A program made the position numbers and the translations under genes. From NCBI RefSeq assembly GCF_014650915.1, contig NZ_BMVW01000014.1:176638-240637 (forward strand): a stretch of 64,000 nucleotides of DNA, read 5' to 3'. Numbering within the stretch: position 1 is the first letter of the stretch; the number at the start of each line of letters is the position of its first letter. The notes under the pieces are model-generated. The model made no database searches. It worked only from the letters and a program-made list of their open reading frames with translations, and had not been told where the DNA came from. The stretch is from Streptomyces poonensis. GTDB taxonomy: Bacteria; Actinomycetota; Actinomycetes; Streptomycetales; Streptomycetaceae. Positions 25,641-33,747 of the stretch are shown piece after piece.

Positions 25641-25817
25641 GGAGTCTCCTGGAAATGCGGCTCTCGATCGGAGCCGCCTTGCTCTGGCCCATCCAGGCTA
25701 CAAGCGGCCGGTCCGGTGCCGGGCCATGCGCACAGGTGCAGTCACGTTACGGATACCGCGCACGCCGAGGCCGCTCGTACGGTTCCAGTGATACCTCCTC
25801 ATCACCAAGGACATCCC

Positions 25818-26732
25818 ATGGAACAAATCACGCTCGGCGACGTCACCATCACACGGGTATGGGAGTACTTCGGTTCCGCCGAAATGACGCCCGACACCTT
25901 CTTCCCTGGAAGTCCGAAGGAAGTGTGGAACGACAGCGCCTCCTGGCTGACCCCGCATTTCCTCGATTCCGAGACCAATATCGTCAATACCGCCATCCAG
26001 ACCTGGCTGCTGCGCAGCGGAGGCAAGACCGTCCTCGTCGACACCGGCGTCGGAAACCACAAGGACCGCCCGTACGCGCCGGTCTGGAACCGCCTCGAAA
26101 CAGGCTTCCTGGCCAATCTCGCGCACGCCGGCGTCCAGCCCGAGGACGTGGACATCGTGATCAACACACATCTCCACATCGATCACGTCGGCTGGAACAC
26201 GTACCTGGACGGCCGGCAGTGGGTACCTACCTTTCCCAACGCCACCTATCTGATGCCGAAGGACGACTTCGACTTCTGGAATCCCGGAAACGGCCACCAG
26301 CCACTGCTCGGCCGCGGCAACCAGAACGTCTTCGAGGACAGCGTGGCCCCGGTGCACCAGGCCGGCCAGACGTTGCTGTGGGAGAACAGCCACCAGATCG
26401 ACGCCGACCTCCGCCTCGACGCCGCTCCCGGACACACCCCCGGCTCCTCCGTACTGACTCTCACCTCCGGGACGGACCGCGCGGTGTTCGTCGGGGACAT
26501 GCTGCACAGCCCCGTGCAGATCCTCGAGCCCGACTCCAACAGCTGCTTCTGCGAGGACCCCGCGGGCGCCCGCGCCACCCGCCGCAAGGTGCTGGGCTGG
26601 GCGGCCGACAACAACGCACTCGTGATCCCCGCGCACCTCGGCGGCCACGGCGCCGCCGAAGTGGCACGCGAGGGAGACACGTTCGCCATCAAGGGCTGGG
26701 CCCCCTTCGCCCCGTACACCGAGCAGGGCTGA
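25818..26732 (+). CDS. MBL-fold metallo-hydrolase
   Basis: Metallo-beta-lactamase-fold hydrolase of 304 aa. The dinuclear metal motif is INTHLHIDHVGWNTY near residue 117; later ligands are in APGHTPGSS and the Asp of VFVGDMLHSP, and a final His in IPAHLGGHG. Length and order fit the quorum-quenching lactonase/YtnP-like branch, but substrates vary widely. ATG 25818 lies after CAAGGA. It heads a two-gene operon with a carboxylesterase 22 bp downstream, so both may hydrolyse related ester or lactone compounds. The divergent LAL regulator is the likely controller. Confidence 0.85.
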   Translation: MEQITLGDVTITRVWEYFGSAEMTPDTFFPGSPKEVWNDSASWLTPHFLDSETNIVNTAIQTWLLRSGGKTVLVDTGVGNHKDRPYAPVWNRLETGFLANLAHAGVQPEDVDIVINTHLHIDHVGWNTYLDGRQWVPTFPNATYLMPKDDFDFWNPGNGHQPLLGRGNQNVFEDSVAPVHQAGQTLLWENSHQIDADLRLDAAPGHTPGSSVLTLTSGTDRAVFVGDMLHSPVQILEPDSNSCFCEDPAGARATRRKVLGWAADNNALVIPAHLGGHGAAEVAREGDTFAIKGWAPFAPYTEQG

Positions 26733-26754
26733 GACCCTGCGGAAAGGCACCACT

Positions 26755-28242
26755 GTGAACCATCACCCCGACCCCGTCGTGACCACGGCACAGGGGGCCG
26801 TCCGTGGCCTGCGCCAGGGCGACACCACCGCCTTCCTGAACATCCCCTACGCCGCCCCGCCCCGCGGCGCCGGCCGCTTCGCGCCGCCGCGGCCGCACGA
26901 GCCGTGGGACGGCGTACGGGACGCCACCGCGCCGGGACCCAACGCGCCGCAGTCCGAGCGCAAGCTCGGCAGCGTCGACATGTCCCCCTACTTCGGCACC
27001 GGCTGGAGCCGCGGCGAGGACTACCTCACGGTCAACGTCTGGACGCCTGAGGTCGGCGGCGACCTGCCCGTCATGGTGTTCGTCCACGGCGGCGGATTCG
27101 TCGCCGGATCGACGCGGTCCGCACTGTACGACGGCTCCGCCTTCGCCCGCGACGGCGTCGTCCTCGTCACCCTCAACTACCGGCTCGGCATCGCCGGGTT
27201 CCTCGACATCCCCGGCGCGCCCGCCAACCGCGGGCTGCTCGACGTCGTCGCCGCGCTGGGCTGGGTGCGGGAGAACATCGCCGCCTTCGGCGGAGACCCG
27301 CAGAACGTCACCCTCTTCGGCCAGTCGGCCGGGGCGACCGTCGTCGGCGGCGTCCTCGCCGCCCCGGCGGCCGCCGGTCTCTTCCGCCGGGCGATCGTCC
27401 AGAGCGGCAGCGGCCTGGGGGCGTTCACCACCGAGCAGGCCGCCCGCGTCACCAGGGCAGCAGCCGAGGTCCTGGGCATCGAGCCCCAGGTCGACGCTTT
27501 CGCGGACATCTCCGACGACCGCCTGGTCGAGGCCGCCTCCCGGCTCGCGGGCATCGACCTGCACACCGGCACGCACCACGACCCGCTGATCGGACTCAGC
27601 CCCTTCAGCCTGGTCCTCGACACACAGCCCGCCGAATCCGTCGCCGCCGGCCTCGGTGCCGACATCGACCTGCTCATCGGGACCAACACCGAAGAGGGAC
27701 ACCTCTATCTGGTTCCGGTGGGCAAGTACGCCACCTCGACCGCCGGTGACGTCGACGATGCGGCGGCGCGCTCGCACCCGCAGCCGGCGCGACTCGTCGA
27801 GACGTACCGGAAGGCACGCCCCGAGGCGTCCTTCGGCGAGCTGCGCTCCGCCATCATGGGCGACGCGCTGTTCGGCGCAGGCAGCTGGGCCTTGGCCGGC
27901 GCTCATGCCGGCCGCCCCGCATCCGCCACCTACGCCTACGAGTTCGCCTGGCGCTCGCACGCCCTGGACGGAGAGCTCGGCGCCACCCACGCGGTCGAGC
28001 TGCCCTTCGTCTTCGATGTCGCCCACCTTCCGCAGCTGCACGGATCCGCCGCCCTGCTCGGCCCTGACAAGCCCCCCGCGGATCTCGCCGCCCGTATGCA
28101 CGAGACATGGGTCCGGTTCGCCAGGACCGGCAACCCCGGCTGGGACCCGTACGACGACGAGCGCCGGGCCACGATGCGCATCGACGCCGAGTGGACCCAG
28201 GTCGACGACCCCCGCAGCCAGGAACGACAGGCCTGGCGCTGA
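26755..28242 (+). CDS. type B carboxylesterase
   Basis: Alpha/beta-hydrolase of 495 aa, normal for carboxylesterase type B. Features are the N-terminal TTAQGAVRGLRQGD and FLNIPYAAPP, the oxyanion HGGGF near residue 110, the nucleophile in LFGQSAGATVV (Ser near 190), and the late His in THAVELPFVFD near 411. The family cleaves carboxylic esters, including synthetic ones. No signal peptide is seen, so it is cytosolic. The GTG start lies 22 bp after the metallo-hydrolase stop, with GGAAAGG before it. A hairpin terminator follows the stop. Confidence 0.9.
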   Translation: MNHHPDPVVTTAQGAVRGLRQGDTTAFLNIPYAAPPRGAGRFAPPRPHEPWDGVRDATAPGPNAPQSERKLGSVDMSPYFGTGWSRGEDYLTVNVWTPEVGGDLPVMVFVHGGGFVAGSTRSALYDGSAFARDGVVLVTLNYRLGIAGFLDIPGAPANRGLLDVVAALGWVRENIAAFGGDPQNVTLFGQSAGATVVGGVLAAPAAAGLFRRAIVQSGSGLGAFTTEQAARVTRAAAEVLGIEPQVDAFADISDDRLVEAASRLAGIDLHTGTHHDPLIGLSPFSLVLDTQPAESVAAGLGADIDLLIGTNTEEGHLYLVPVGKYATSTAGDVDDAAARSHPQPARLVETYRKARPEASFGELRSAIMGDALFGAGSWALAGAHAGRPASATYAYEFAWRSHALDGELGATHAVELPFVFDVAHLPQLHGSAALLGPDKPPADLAARMHETWVRFARTGNPGWDPYDDERRATMRIDAEWTQVDDPRSQERQAWR

Positions 28243-28253
28243 CCCTCCGGCCA

Positions 28254-28285
28254 CCGTTCCCAAGGAAGGGACGTCTTGGGAACGG
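28254..28285. terminator. terminator hairpin of the hydrolase/esterase operon
   Basis: CCGTTCCCAAG (28254-28264) pairs perfectly with CTTGGGAACGG (28275-28285) around a 10-nt loop, starting 11 bp after the esterase stop. Confidence 0.75.
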
Positions 28286-28546
28286 AGGCCTTCTGGACGA
28301 ACTCGCCGCGCACACCCTCGCGGAGGAGATCGCCGAACGGTCCGCGTGCCACTGGGGTCGACACCACGCCGATGCGGTAAGCGCCGTGCTGTACCGCAGC
28401 CTGGCCGACCTCGCGGACGTCCTTCTGGAAGTGTCGGAGTCGACCCCGACACCCCTGGACCGGACTGCCGACGACAACAGCGAGAGGTACGCCACCGAGA
28501 TGATCGACGGGATGGCGTACAACCTGCTGAGGCAGACGCCGCCGCG
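28286..28546 (+). pseudogene. coding fragment without start, unknown family
   Basis: A plus frame just after the terminator reads LLDELAAHTLAEEIAERSAC and continues to QTPPRYERR with strongly GC3-biased codons, as in a real gene. No ATG or GTG start lies in place, and the frame runs into the 3' end of the convergent oxidoreductase gene. It is probably a fragment of a deleted gene. I do not recognise the family. Confidence 0.35.
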
Positions 28547-29512
28547 CTATGAGCGCCGCATGTCGATGACGTACTTCCCGCGGACGCCGCCTGCTTCGAG
28601 CCTGCGGTGCGCCTCCGCGACGTCGGTCATGGGAAAGACCGTGTCGGTCACGGGACGGACGGCTCCCGTCTCGGCGTACTGGGTGAGTTCGGCGATGCGG
28701 CCGGGGGACGGGTTGTTGCTGAAGAGTTTGACCTGCCGGGGCCGGACGGCGGCCCGCAGGACCGTGCCGAGCATGGACGTGAGGACGCTGTCCGTGTCGA
28801 AGGCGAGTGCGACCATGCGTCCCTTTCGGGTGAGGCGGGCCTGGTAGTCGCCGAGGTCGGTGCCGACCATGTCGAGGATGACATCGAAGCGGCCAAGGTC
28901 TTCCGGCCGGGTCGTGCGGTAGTCCAGGGCCGCATCGGCGCCGAGTTCCCTGACCCAGTCGAGGTTGCGGGCGCCGGCGAGGGCGGTGACGTCGGCGCCG
29001 AGGGCCTTGCCCAGTTGCACGGCGACGCTGCCGACACCTCCGGTGGCCCCGCGGACCAGGAGGCGCTCGCCGGGTGTGAGGCGGGCCTTGTCCGTCAGGG
29101 CGGTCAGGGCGGTGGTGCCCGACACCGGAAGGGCGGCGGCTTCGAGCAGGCTCAGGTTCCCGGGTGCTCTGGCCAGCCGCTGCTCGGGTACGGCGACGTA
29201 GTCGGCGATGGCGCCGAAGGCGAAGTGCGGCATGACTCCCCACACCGCGTCTCCGGCCTGCCAGGTGCGCACCTCGGCGCCTACCGCTGCGACGTGGCCG
29301 GCGAAGTCGCCGCCGACGCCGCGGGGGAGGCCGGCGCGGGTGAACCTGCGCATCTTGCCCGCGCGGAAGGCGATCTCCCCGGCGTCCACGCTGGCGGCGT
29401 GCACCTCGACGAGTACCTCGCCCGGACCCGGGCGTGGCGTGGGCACCTCGTTGACGCGCAACACCTCCGGCGGACCGAAACGGTCGTACTGCACGGCACG
29501 CATGGCACACAT
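28547..29512 (-). CDS. NADP-dependent zeta-crystallin-like quinone oxidoreductase
   Basis: MDR-family protein of 321 aa without zinc ligands, as in quinone oxidoreductases. It starts MRAVQYDRFGPPEVLRVNEV, has GVGGDFAGHVAAVGAEV, the catalytic-domain segment AALPVSGTTALTAL, and the NADP loop RGATGGVGSVAVQLGKALGA near residue 150. It would reduce quinones or enones with NADPH. I chose ATG 29512 (MCAMRAV) because GGGAGGA lies 7 nt upstream. It is divergent from a TetR gene; the 110-bp gap carries inverted repeats, so repression by that TetR is likely. Confidence 0.87.
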   Translation of the reverse strand: MCAMRAVQYDRFGPPEVLRVNEVPTPRPGPGEVLVEVHAASVDAGEIAFRAGKMRRFTRAGLPRGVGGDFAGHVAAVGAEVRTWQAGDAVWGVMPHFAFGAIADYVAVPEQRLARAPGNLSLLEAAALPVSGTTALTALTDKARLTPGERLLVRGATGGVGSVAVQLGKALGADVTALAGARNLDWVRELGADAALDYRTTRPEDLGRFDVILDMVGTDLGDYQARLTRKGRMVALAFDTDSVLTSMLGTVLRAAVRPRQVKLFSNNPSPGRIAELTQYAETGAVRPVTDTVFPMTDVAEAHRRLEAGGVRGKYVIDMRRS

Positions 29513-29581
29513 GAGCGGTTCCTCCCGGGCTTTCTCGGTTCCCAAAAAGTGGGGTGGCCCCCCAGTTAATCTTCGCTACGA

Positions 29582-29604
29582 TAACCGGAGAGCCACCCCG
29601 GTTA
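29582..29604. promoter_or_regulatory. candidate TetR operator
   Basis: TAACCGG (29582-29588) and CCGGTTA (29598-29604) form an inverted repeat with a 9-nt spacer, just before the TetR ribosome site. A related half (CCAGTTAA near 29562) lies closer to the oxidoreductase start. Confidence 0.5.
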
Positions 29605-29623
29605 GCAAACACAGGAGGTCACC

Positions 29624-30235
29624 GTGGCCGGCACTGCAGCGCGACGGCCCATGCGCGCGGACGCCCGGCGCAACTATGAGCGCATCCTTGCCGCCGCCGA
29701 GCAGTCCTTCGCGGACCACGGCGCCAACGCCTCCCTGGAGGGGATCGCCCGCCGGGCCGGCGTGGGGTCGGCGACCCTGCACCGGCACTTCCCCTCCCGG
29801 CGCTCTTTGCTGGAAGCCGTCTTCCACGACCGCGTCGAAGCGCTGTGCGCACGGGCCCGGGAACACGCCCGATCGAGCGGCCCCGCTGCCGCACTCTTCT
29901 CCTGGCTGCACGACCTCAACGCCTATGCGGCAGCCAGTCACGGCCTGGTTGCCTCGCTGCTGCACGACGGCCGGGACGCCGACCTGCTGGAGCAGAACGA
30001 CGACTGCAAGAAGATGATCACTGCCGCGGCCGGCGAACTTCTCCAACGGGCCGAGCAGGCGGGCGAGGTGCGTCCCGGCATGCACGCCGAGGATCTGCTC
30101 GTGCTCGTCAGCGCCCTCTCGCTCGCCACGGAGGGCCACGAGGGCGACGCGCAGGCGGGACGGCGGTTGCTGGACATGGCGATCAGGGGTATGCGTTCGC
30201 ACCCGTGCGAGCGCACTACTGACTTCGGCTCGTGA
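29624..30235 (+). CDS. TetR-family repressor, 3' end reshaped by an IS end
   Basis: Repressor of 203 aa. The HTH is RRNYERILAAAEQSFADHGA, then LEGIARRAGVGSATLHRHF. The C-terminal domain (ALFSWLHDLNAYAAASHGLV, MHAEDLLVLVSALSLATEG) is of the SbtR-like TetR type. GTG 29624 follows AGGAGG. The final residues (TTDFGS) and the stop codon are encoded by the terminus of the neighbouring IS630-like element, which starts at about 30217. Only a few original C-terminal residues seem lost, so the protein is probably functional. Confidence 0.83.
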   Translation: MAGTAARRPMRADARRNYERILAAAEQSFADHGANASLEGIARRAGVGSATLHRHFPSRRSLLEAVFHDRVEALCARAREHARSSGPAAALFSWLHDLNAYAAASHGLVASLLHDGRDADLLEQNDDCKKMITAAAGELLQRAEQAGEVRPGMHAEDLLVLVSALSLATEGHEGDAQAGRRLLDMAIRGMRSHPCERTTDFGS

Positions 30236-30850
30236 AGGTGACGCTGGATCGTCGAGAGTCAGTCCGGTGCCCGCTGTGAAGCCGTCGAGGGTGCCGGGTC
30301 TGTACTGAAGTCCTTTGAGCCGGTTGCGTACGAGAGCCTCGACTCGAGCCGGTCGAGGGCGACGACGGCGAGGCCGGCCAGGCTGTGTTTGACGTGCGCC
30401 CATACCCCCTCGACCGGGTTGAGGTCGGGTGCGTAGGCGGGCAGCAGGAACACCGTCGGCCATTCCCGCTCGGCGGTCAGCTCGCGCATGGCGTGGGAGA
30501 CATGGGTGCTCAACCGGTCCCACACCAGCACGATCGGTGCCCTGAGGAGCTGGTGGACACCGTCGACCAGCGCGATGAAGTCCCGCTCGCCCAGGCTGCG
30601 GCGCCTGCCCCTGCCCGCGGGACGGGTGCGCAGGCGGTGACGGAGCCGGGTCCGGCAACCGGGCCGCATCGCGATCAGCCCGGCCACCGACAGGCGCCCC
30701 GAGCGTCGTCCGCTGACGGTCACGACCGGGGTGCGGCGGCGCCGGCCCCAGGTGCGTGCTTCGGGCGGCCGCCGGGTGAAACCCCGTAGTGCTTCCAAGA
30801 TGTGCCAGAACTGCGCGTCATGAGTTCCCGGTTCCGGGGGGAGAGGTACC
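30217..30850 (-). mobile_element. remnant of an IS630-family insertion sequence
   Basis: The element end reads TA then CTGACTTCGGCTC (30219-30231); the same string occurs at 63938-63950. TA fits the IS630 target dinucleotide. The transposase lies on the minus strand with its stop about 40 bp inside this end. The other terminus was not identified, so the right limit is approximate. Confidence 0.6.
30259..30798 (-). pseudogene. IS630-family transposase, truncated
   Basis: About 180 aa of the C-terminal DDE domain remain: RGFTRRPPEARTWGRRRRTP, VVTVSGRRSGRLSVAGLIAM, IVLVWDRLSTHVS and the final acidic residue region LLPAYAPDLNPVEGVWAHVK. Full-length relatives have about 340-360 aa with an N-terminal helix-turn-helix pair, which is absent here. 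The first catalytic Asp region upstream of RGFTRRPP is also missing (the family has DETGFxxRP; here ALRGFTRRP). It is therefore inactive. Confidence 0.75.
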
Positions 30851-31378
30851 GACCGGATGAACGACAGCTTCGACCGGCGGGTATCCAGGAGATCCGGAGC
30901 GTCGGTGGCTGTGGTCCCAGCGTTGGATGGTGACGCGGGCCAGCCGGTTGTGGCCGGCGAACTGCGTGCAGAGTCGGCTTTCGTCAGGGAGCTCTTCGGT
31001 GCTCAGTTCTCAGGAGAGCTGCTCGAACTTGTGCCCGGCCACGGTGTGTGCGGTGGTGTGTGTCCCTCGCCACAGCGAGCCCAGGGCGCCTCTGCCGTCG
31101 GCGTGTGCCGACGGCGCGGCGGCCGGCAGCGCGACCGCGGCGGGAAGCTGGTGCTCACCACGCTCGTCCGTCAGCCCCGGCGCCGTTACCTGCGGATAGC
31201 TGACGGCCGCGGTGACCGTGCCGCCCGGCTCCCGCCTCCCTCCTGCAGCGAGCGTCGTATCGTCCATGCCTGACCTTCCGGCACCGTCAACTTCGGCCGT
31301 CGTTACGGCGTCCCTTGTAGTGCGCACAGCAGCCGGTCCGCGAAGAGCGGAGATGAGCGACGTACACGGGGGACGCAC
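30851..31378. other. stretch without a supported gene
   Basis: A minus-strand frame from about 31266 to 31010 (MDDTTLAAGGRREPGGTVTA) and an overlapping plus frame from 30857 are both open, but neither shows a family or a convincing ribosome site. The region between the IS remnant and the GNAT gene may be degraded sequence. The right end precedes the GNAT start. Confidence 0.35.
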
Positions 31379-32032
31379 ATGAGGACTGACGGCAGGGTCC
31401 GGCGGGCGGTGCCGGAGGACGCCGCTGCCGCGGCGGCAGCGCTGGCCCGGGCGGCGGAGGACGAGGCCGTGGTGAAGTGGATCACACCTGACCCGGCGGT
31501 CCGGCGGCGGCGGGCCGAGGAGGCGGGTGAGTACTTCGCCGCCTGGCTCACCGCGATGATGAGTACGGGCGAGGTGCATCTCGTCGAGGCGGGGGGAGCG
31601 GTCGCCGGACTGGCACTGTGGCAGTACTCGGACGCTGGGGCCGGCCCTAGGGTCGAGCCGGCGGCCGAGGCGCCGGGGGACGATGCGGACGACGTCCTGC
31701 GGCGGGTGTATGGCGACGACCTTCCCCGGCTCCTCCTGGTGAACGAACTGGTGGGTGAGCGGCATCCGGCCGGGGTCTCGTACTGGTATCTCGCGCAGAT
31801 CGTGGTCGTGCCGGAGCTGCGGGGGCGCGGCCTGGGCGGGGCGCTGCTGCGCCACCAGCTCGAGCGGGTGGACGAGCAGGGCACGGCCGCCTACCTGGAG
31901 GCCAGCTCGCCGCGGAACCGGGTGCTGTACGAGCGGCACGGGTTCCGGGCGCTCGGGGGACCGGTGGTACTGCCGGACGGCGGCCCGCTGCTCCAGCCCA
32001 TGTGGCGCCCCAGGGCGGACCGCGGGGAGTGA
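31379..32032 (+). CDS. GNAT-family N-acetyltransferase
   Basis: Acetyltransferase of 217 aa, single domain. Visible features are VRRAVPEDAAAAAAALARAA at the start, VHLVEAGGAVAGLALWQY, then the acetyl-CoA motif A LAQIVVVPELRGRGLGGALL near residue 140, and AYLEASSPRNRVLYERHGF (motif B). The arrangement fits the group often annotated as puromycin N-acetyltransferase-like proteins in Streptomyces, but the acceptor substrate is unknown. It stands alone on the plus strand. ATG 31379 is preceded by GGGGGACG. Confidence 0.83.
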   Translation: MRTDGRVRRAVPEDAAAAAAALARAAEDEAVVKWITPDPAVRRRRAEEAGEYFAAWLTAMMSTGEVHLVEAGGAVAGLALWQYSDAGAGPRVEPAAEAPGDDADDVLRRVYGDDLPRLLLVNELVGERHPAGVSYWYLAQIVVVPELRGRGLGGALLRHQLERVDEQGTAAYLEASSPRNRVLYERHGFRALGGPVVLPDGGPLLQPMWRPRADRGE

Positions 32033-32520
32033 TCAGTATGGCTCCTCCACGTCATGGATGGAGCACGAGTCCTGCATGTCCTTGTGACAGGCACGCGTGC
32101 ACCCTGCTGGTGCCCCCGCACCGCTTCCGGACCGCGATGGGTACGTCCTGCCTTCGTCCTGCACCTCCCAGTGACGCCTCATGGCCATCCGGTAGCGGTG
32201 CCGGTCACCGCAGGTCTCGGCCACGTAGTACGTCGTCCGTTCCCCGGCCTGCTTCCACGGTGTTCTCGTCCGGCGGTACGTCGCCCAGGGAGCGGCTGTC
32301 GGCCGGAGGTCCGTGACTGCTGCCGTCGAAGGCGTCGGCGAGTCCTGCCGGTCGCACCGCCTCGCGCGCGAGGAGCTGGGCAACCTCGCCGACGCGCGCC
32401 TGTGAGGCGGACTGTCCGGCGTACAAGAGGTATGGGAAGGGGAGCCGCCACCAGCGCCGGGTCCGGACCTCTGGTCCGGGGCGCCGGTGACGCCCCCGTC
32501 ATGGGCGCGCGTACCCGGGT
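32033..32520. other. intergenic stretch, unresolved short frames
   Basis: Minus-strand frames here (for example VGEVAQLLAREAVRPAG near 32340-32390, and TTYYVAETCGDRHRY near 32200-32240) look partly coding but are out of phase with one another and lack clear starts. They may be pieces of one decayed small gene. I cannot assign a family. Confidence 0.3.
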
Positions 32521-33747
32521 TCACGCCATGGGGACGCGTGCGGGCAGGGTGAGGGCTGAATGGGCCGGTCGTCCCTCCGTGGCCGTGGCAGGCATGGCGC
32601 TGAGACTGCGCAGCAGGTCGTTGCGCTGCTCCAGTGCCCGGGCGGTGGTCGGGAAGAGTGTGGCATCACCCTCGCCGACCAGATCCTGATTCACGGTCAC
32701 GAACGCGCGGGTGTGGTGTTCGTAGGCGGCGAAGCCCGCGGCGTGGTCCCGGTCGGCCAGGGAAGCGGCGAGCATGTACGCGCCGACGAGCGCGAGGTTG
32801 GTGCCCTGTCCGGTGAGGAACGAGGGCGCGTACGCGGCGTCGCCCACCAGCGCGACCCTGCCGCTGGACCAGCGGGGCATGCGGATCTGGCCGACCGCGT
32901 CGAAGAACAGGTCGTCCGCGTCGCGCAGGGCGGTCAGCATGCCCGGGACCTCCCATCCCGCGTCGGCGAAGACTGCCGCGACCAGGTGCCGTTGGGCTTC
33001 CGGGGTCCGGAACGCGTCGAACGGCGGTTCCGGGTGGGCGAGGGTCAGGAGAGCGTGCACGTCGTCGTTGTCCCCCACGGCGTAGAGTGCCGCGGCCCTG
33101 CCCGGGGCGTTCCACATCACGGTCTCGTGGGAGAGCCCGAAGGCGTTGCGCAGGGTGAACCCGGCGAAGCAGTAGCCGAGGTACCGGTGGAACTGCTCTT
33201 CGGGGCCGAACACCAACGTGCGGGTACGTGAGTGCAGACCGTCCGCACCGACCACCATGTCGAACGTACGCCTGCCGCCCCCACGGAAGGTGACGTCGAC
33301 CCCGTGGCCGGACTGGTCGAGGGTGTCGACGGAGTCGTCGAACAGGAACTCCACGTCGTCACGGACCGCCGTGTGGAGAGCGTCGGTCAGGTCCCCGCGC
33401 CGCACTTCCAGGTCCCGTCCCGCGACACCGCCGGTGACGGCGTGCGGGGCGACCGTGGCCACCTCGCCGCCGTCCTCGTCGAGGAAGGTCAGCCGGCGCA
33501 GGTCGATGTGCGCGTCCCGCAGTCGCGGCAGGATCCCCGTCCTCCGGACGACCTCGAGTGCGGTGCCGCGCACGTCGACGGGATAACCACCGTCACGGAG
33601 TGCGGCCGCCTTCTCGACCACCGTGACCGCGCATCCGTAGCGGTTCAGCCAGAACGCGAGGGCGTGCCCCGCGACACCGGCCCCGGATATCAGGATCTTG
33701 CGCCTCGGCGTGGTACGGGTGTTCCTCGCCAGGTCGGTGCCGGTCAT
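32521..33747 (-). CDS. FAD-dependent aromatic monooxygenase (PHBH/TetX-like fold)
   Basis: Group A flavoprotein monooxygenase of 408 aa. It has all three flavin signatures: ILISGAGVAGHALAFWLNRY (GxGxxG), VVGADGLHSRTR (DG motif) and VALVGDAAYAPSFLTGQGTN (GD motif). It would hydroxylate or inactivate an aromatic or polyketide substrate with NAD(P)H and O2. Its ATG overlaps the stop of an MFS exporter (ATGA), so exporter and enzyme are co-translated; with the divergent TetR gene this is the layout of an inducible drug-resistance or catabolic cassette. The actual substrate is unknown. Confidence 0.88.
   Translation of the reverse strand: MTGTDLARNTRTTPRRKILISGAGVAGHALAFWLNRYGCAVTVVEKAAALRDGGYPVDVRGTALEVVRRTGILPRLRDAHIDLRRLTFLDEDGGEVATVAPHAVTGGVAGRDLEVRRGDLTDALHTAVRDDVEFLFDDSVDTLDQSGHGVDVTFRGGGRRTFDMVVGADGLHSRTRTLVFGPEEQFHRYLGYCFAGFTLRNAFGLSHETVMWNAPGRAAALYAVGDNDDVHALLTLAHPEPPFDAFRTPEAQRHLVAAVFADAGWEVPGMLTALRDADDLFFDAVGQIRMPRWSSGRVALVGDAAYAPSFLTGQGTNLALVGAYMLAASLADRDHAAGFAAYEHHTRAFVTVNQDLVGEGDATLFPTTARALEQRNDLLRSLSAMPATATEGRPAHSALTLPARVPMA

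Noticed and set aside
26689..28452. 587-aa minus-strand frame
   Set aside because: Antisense of the carboxylesterase; repetitive Gly/Val/Arg composition and no motifs.
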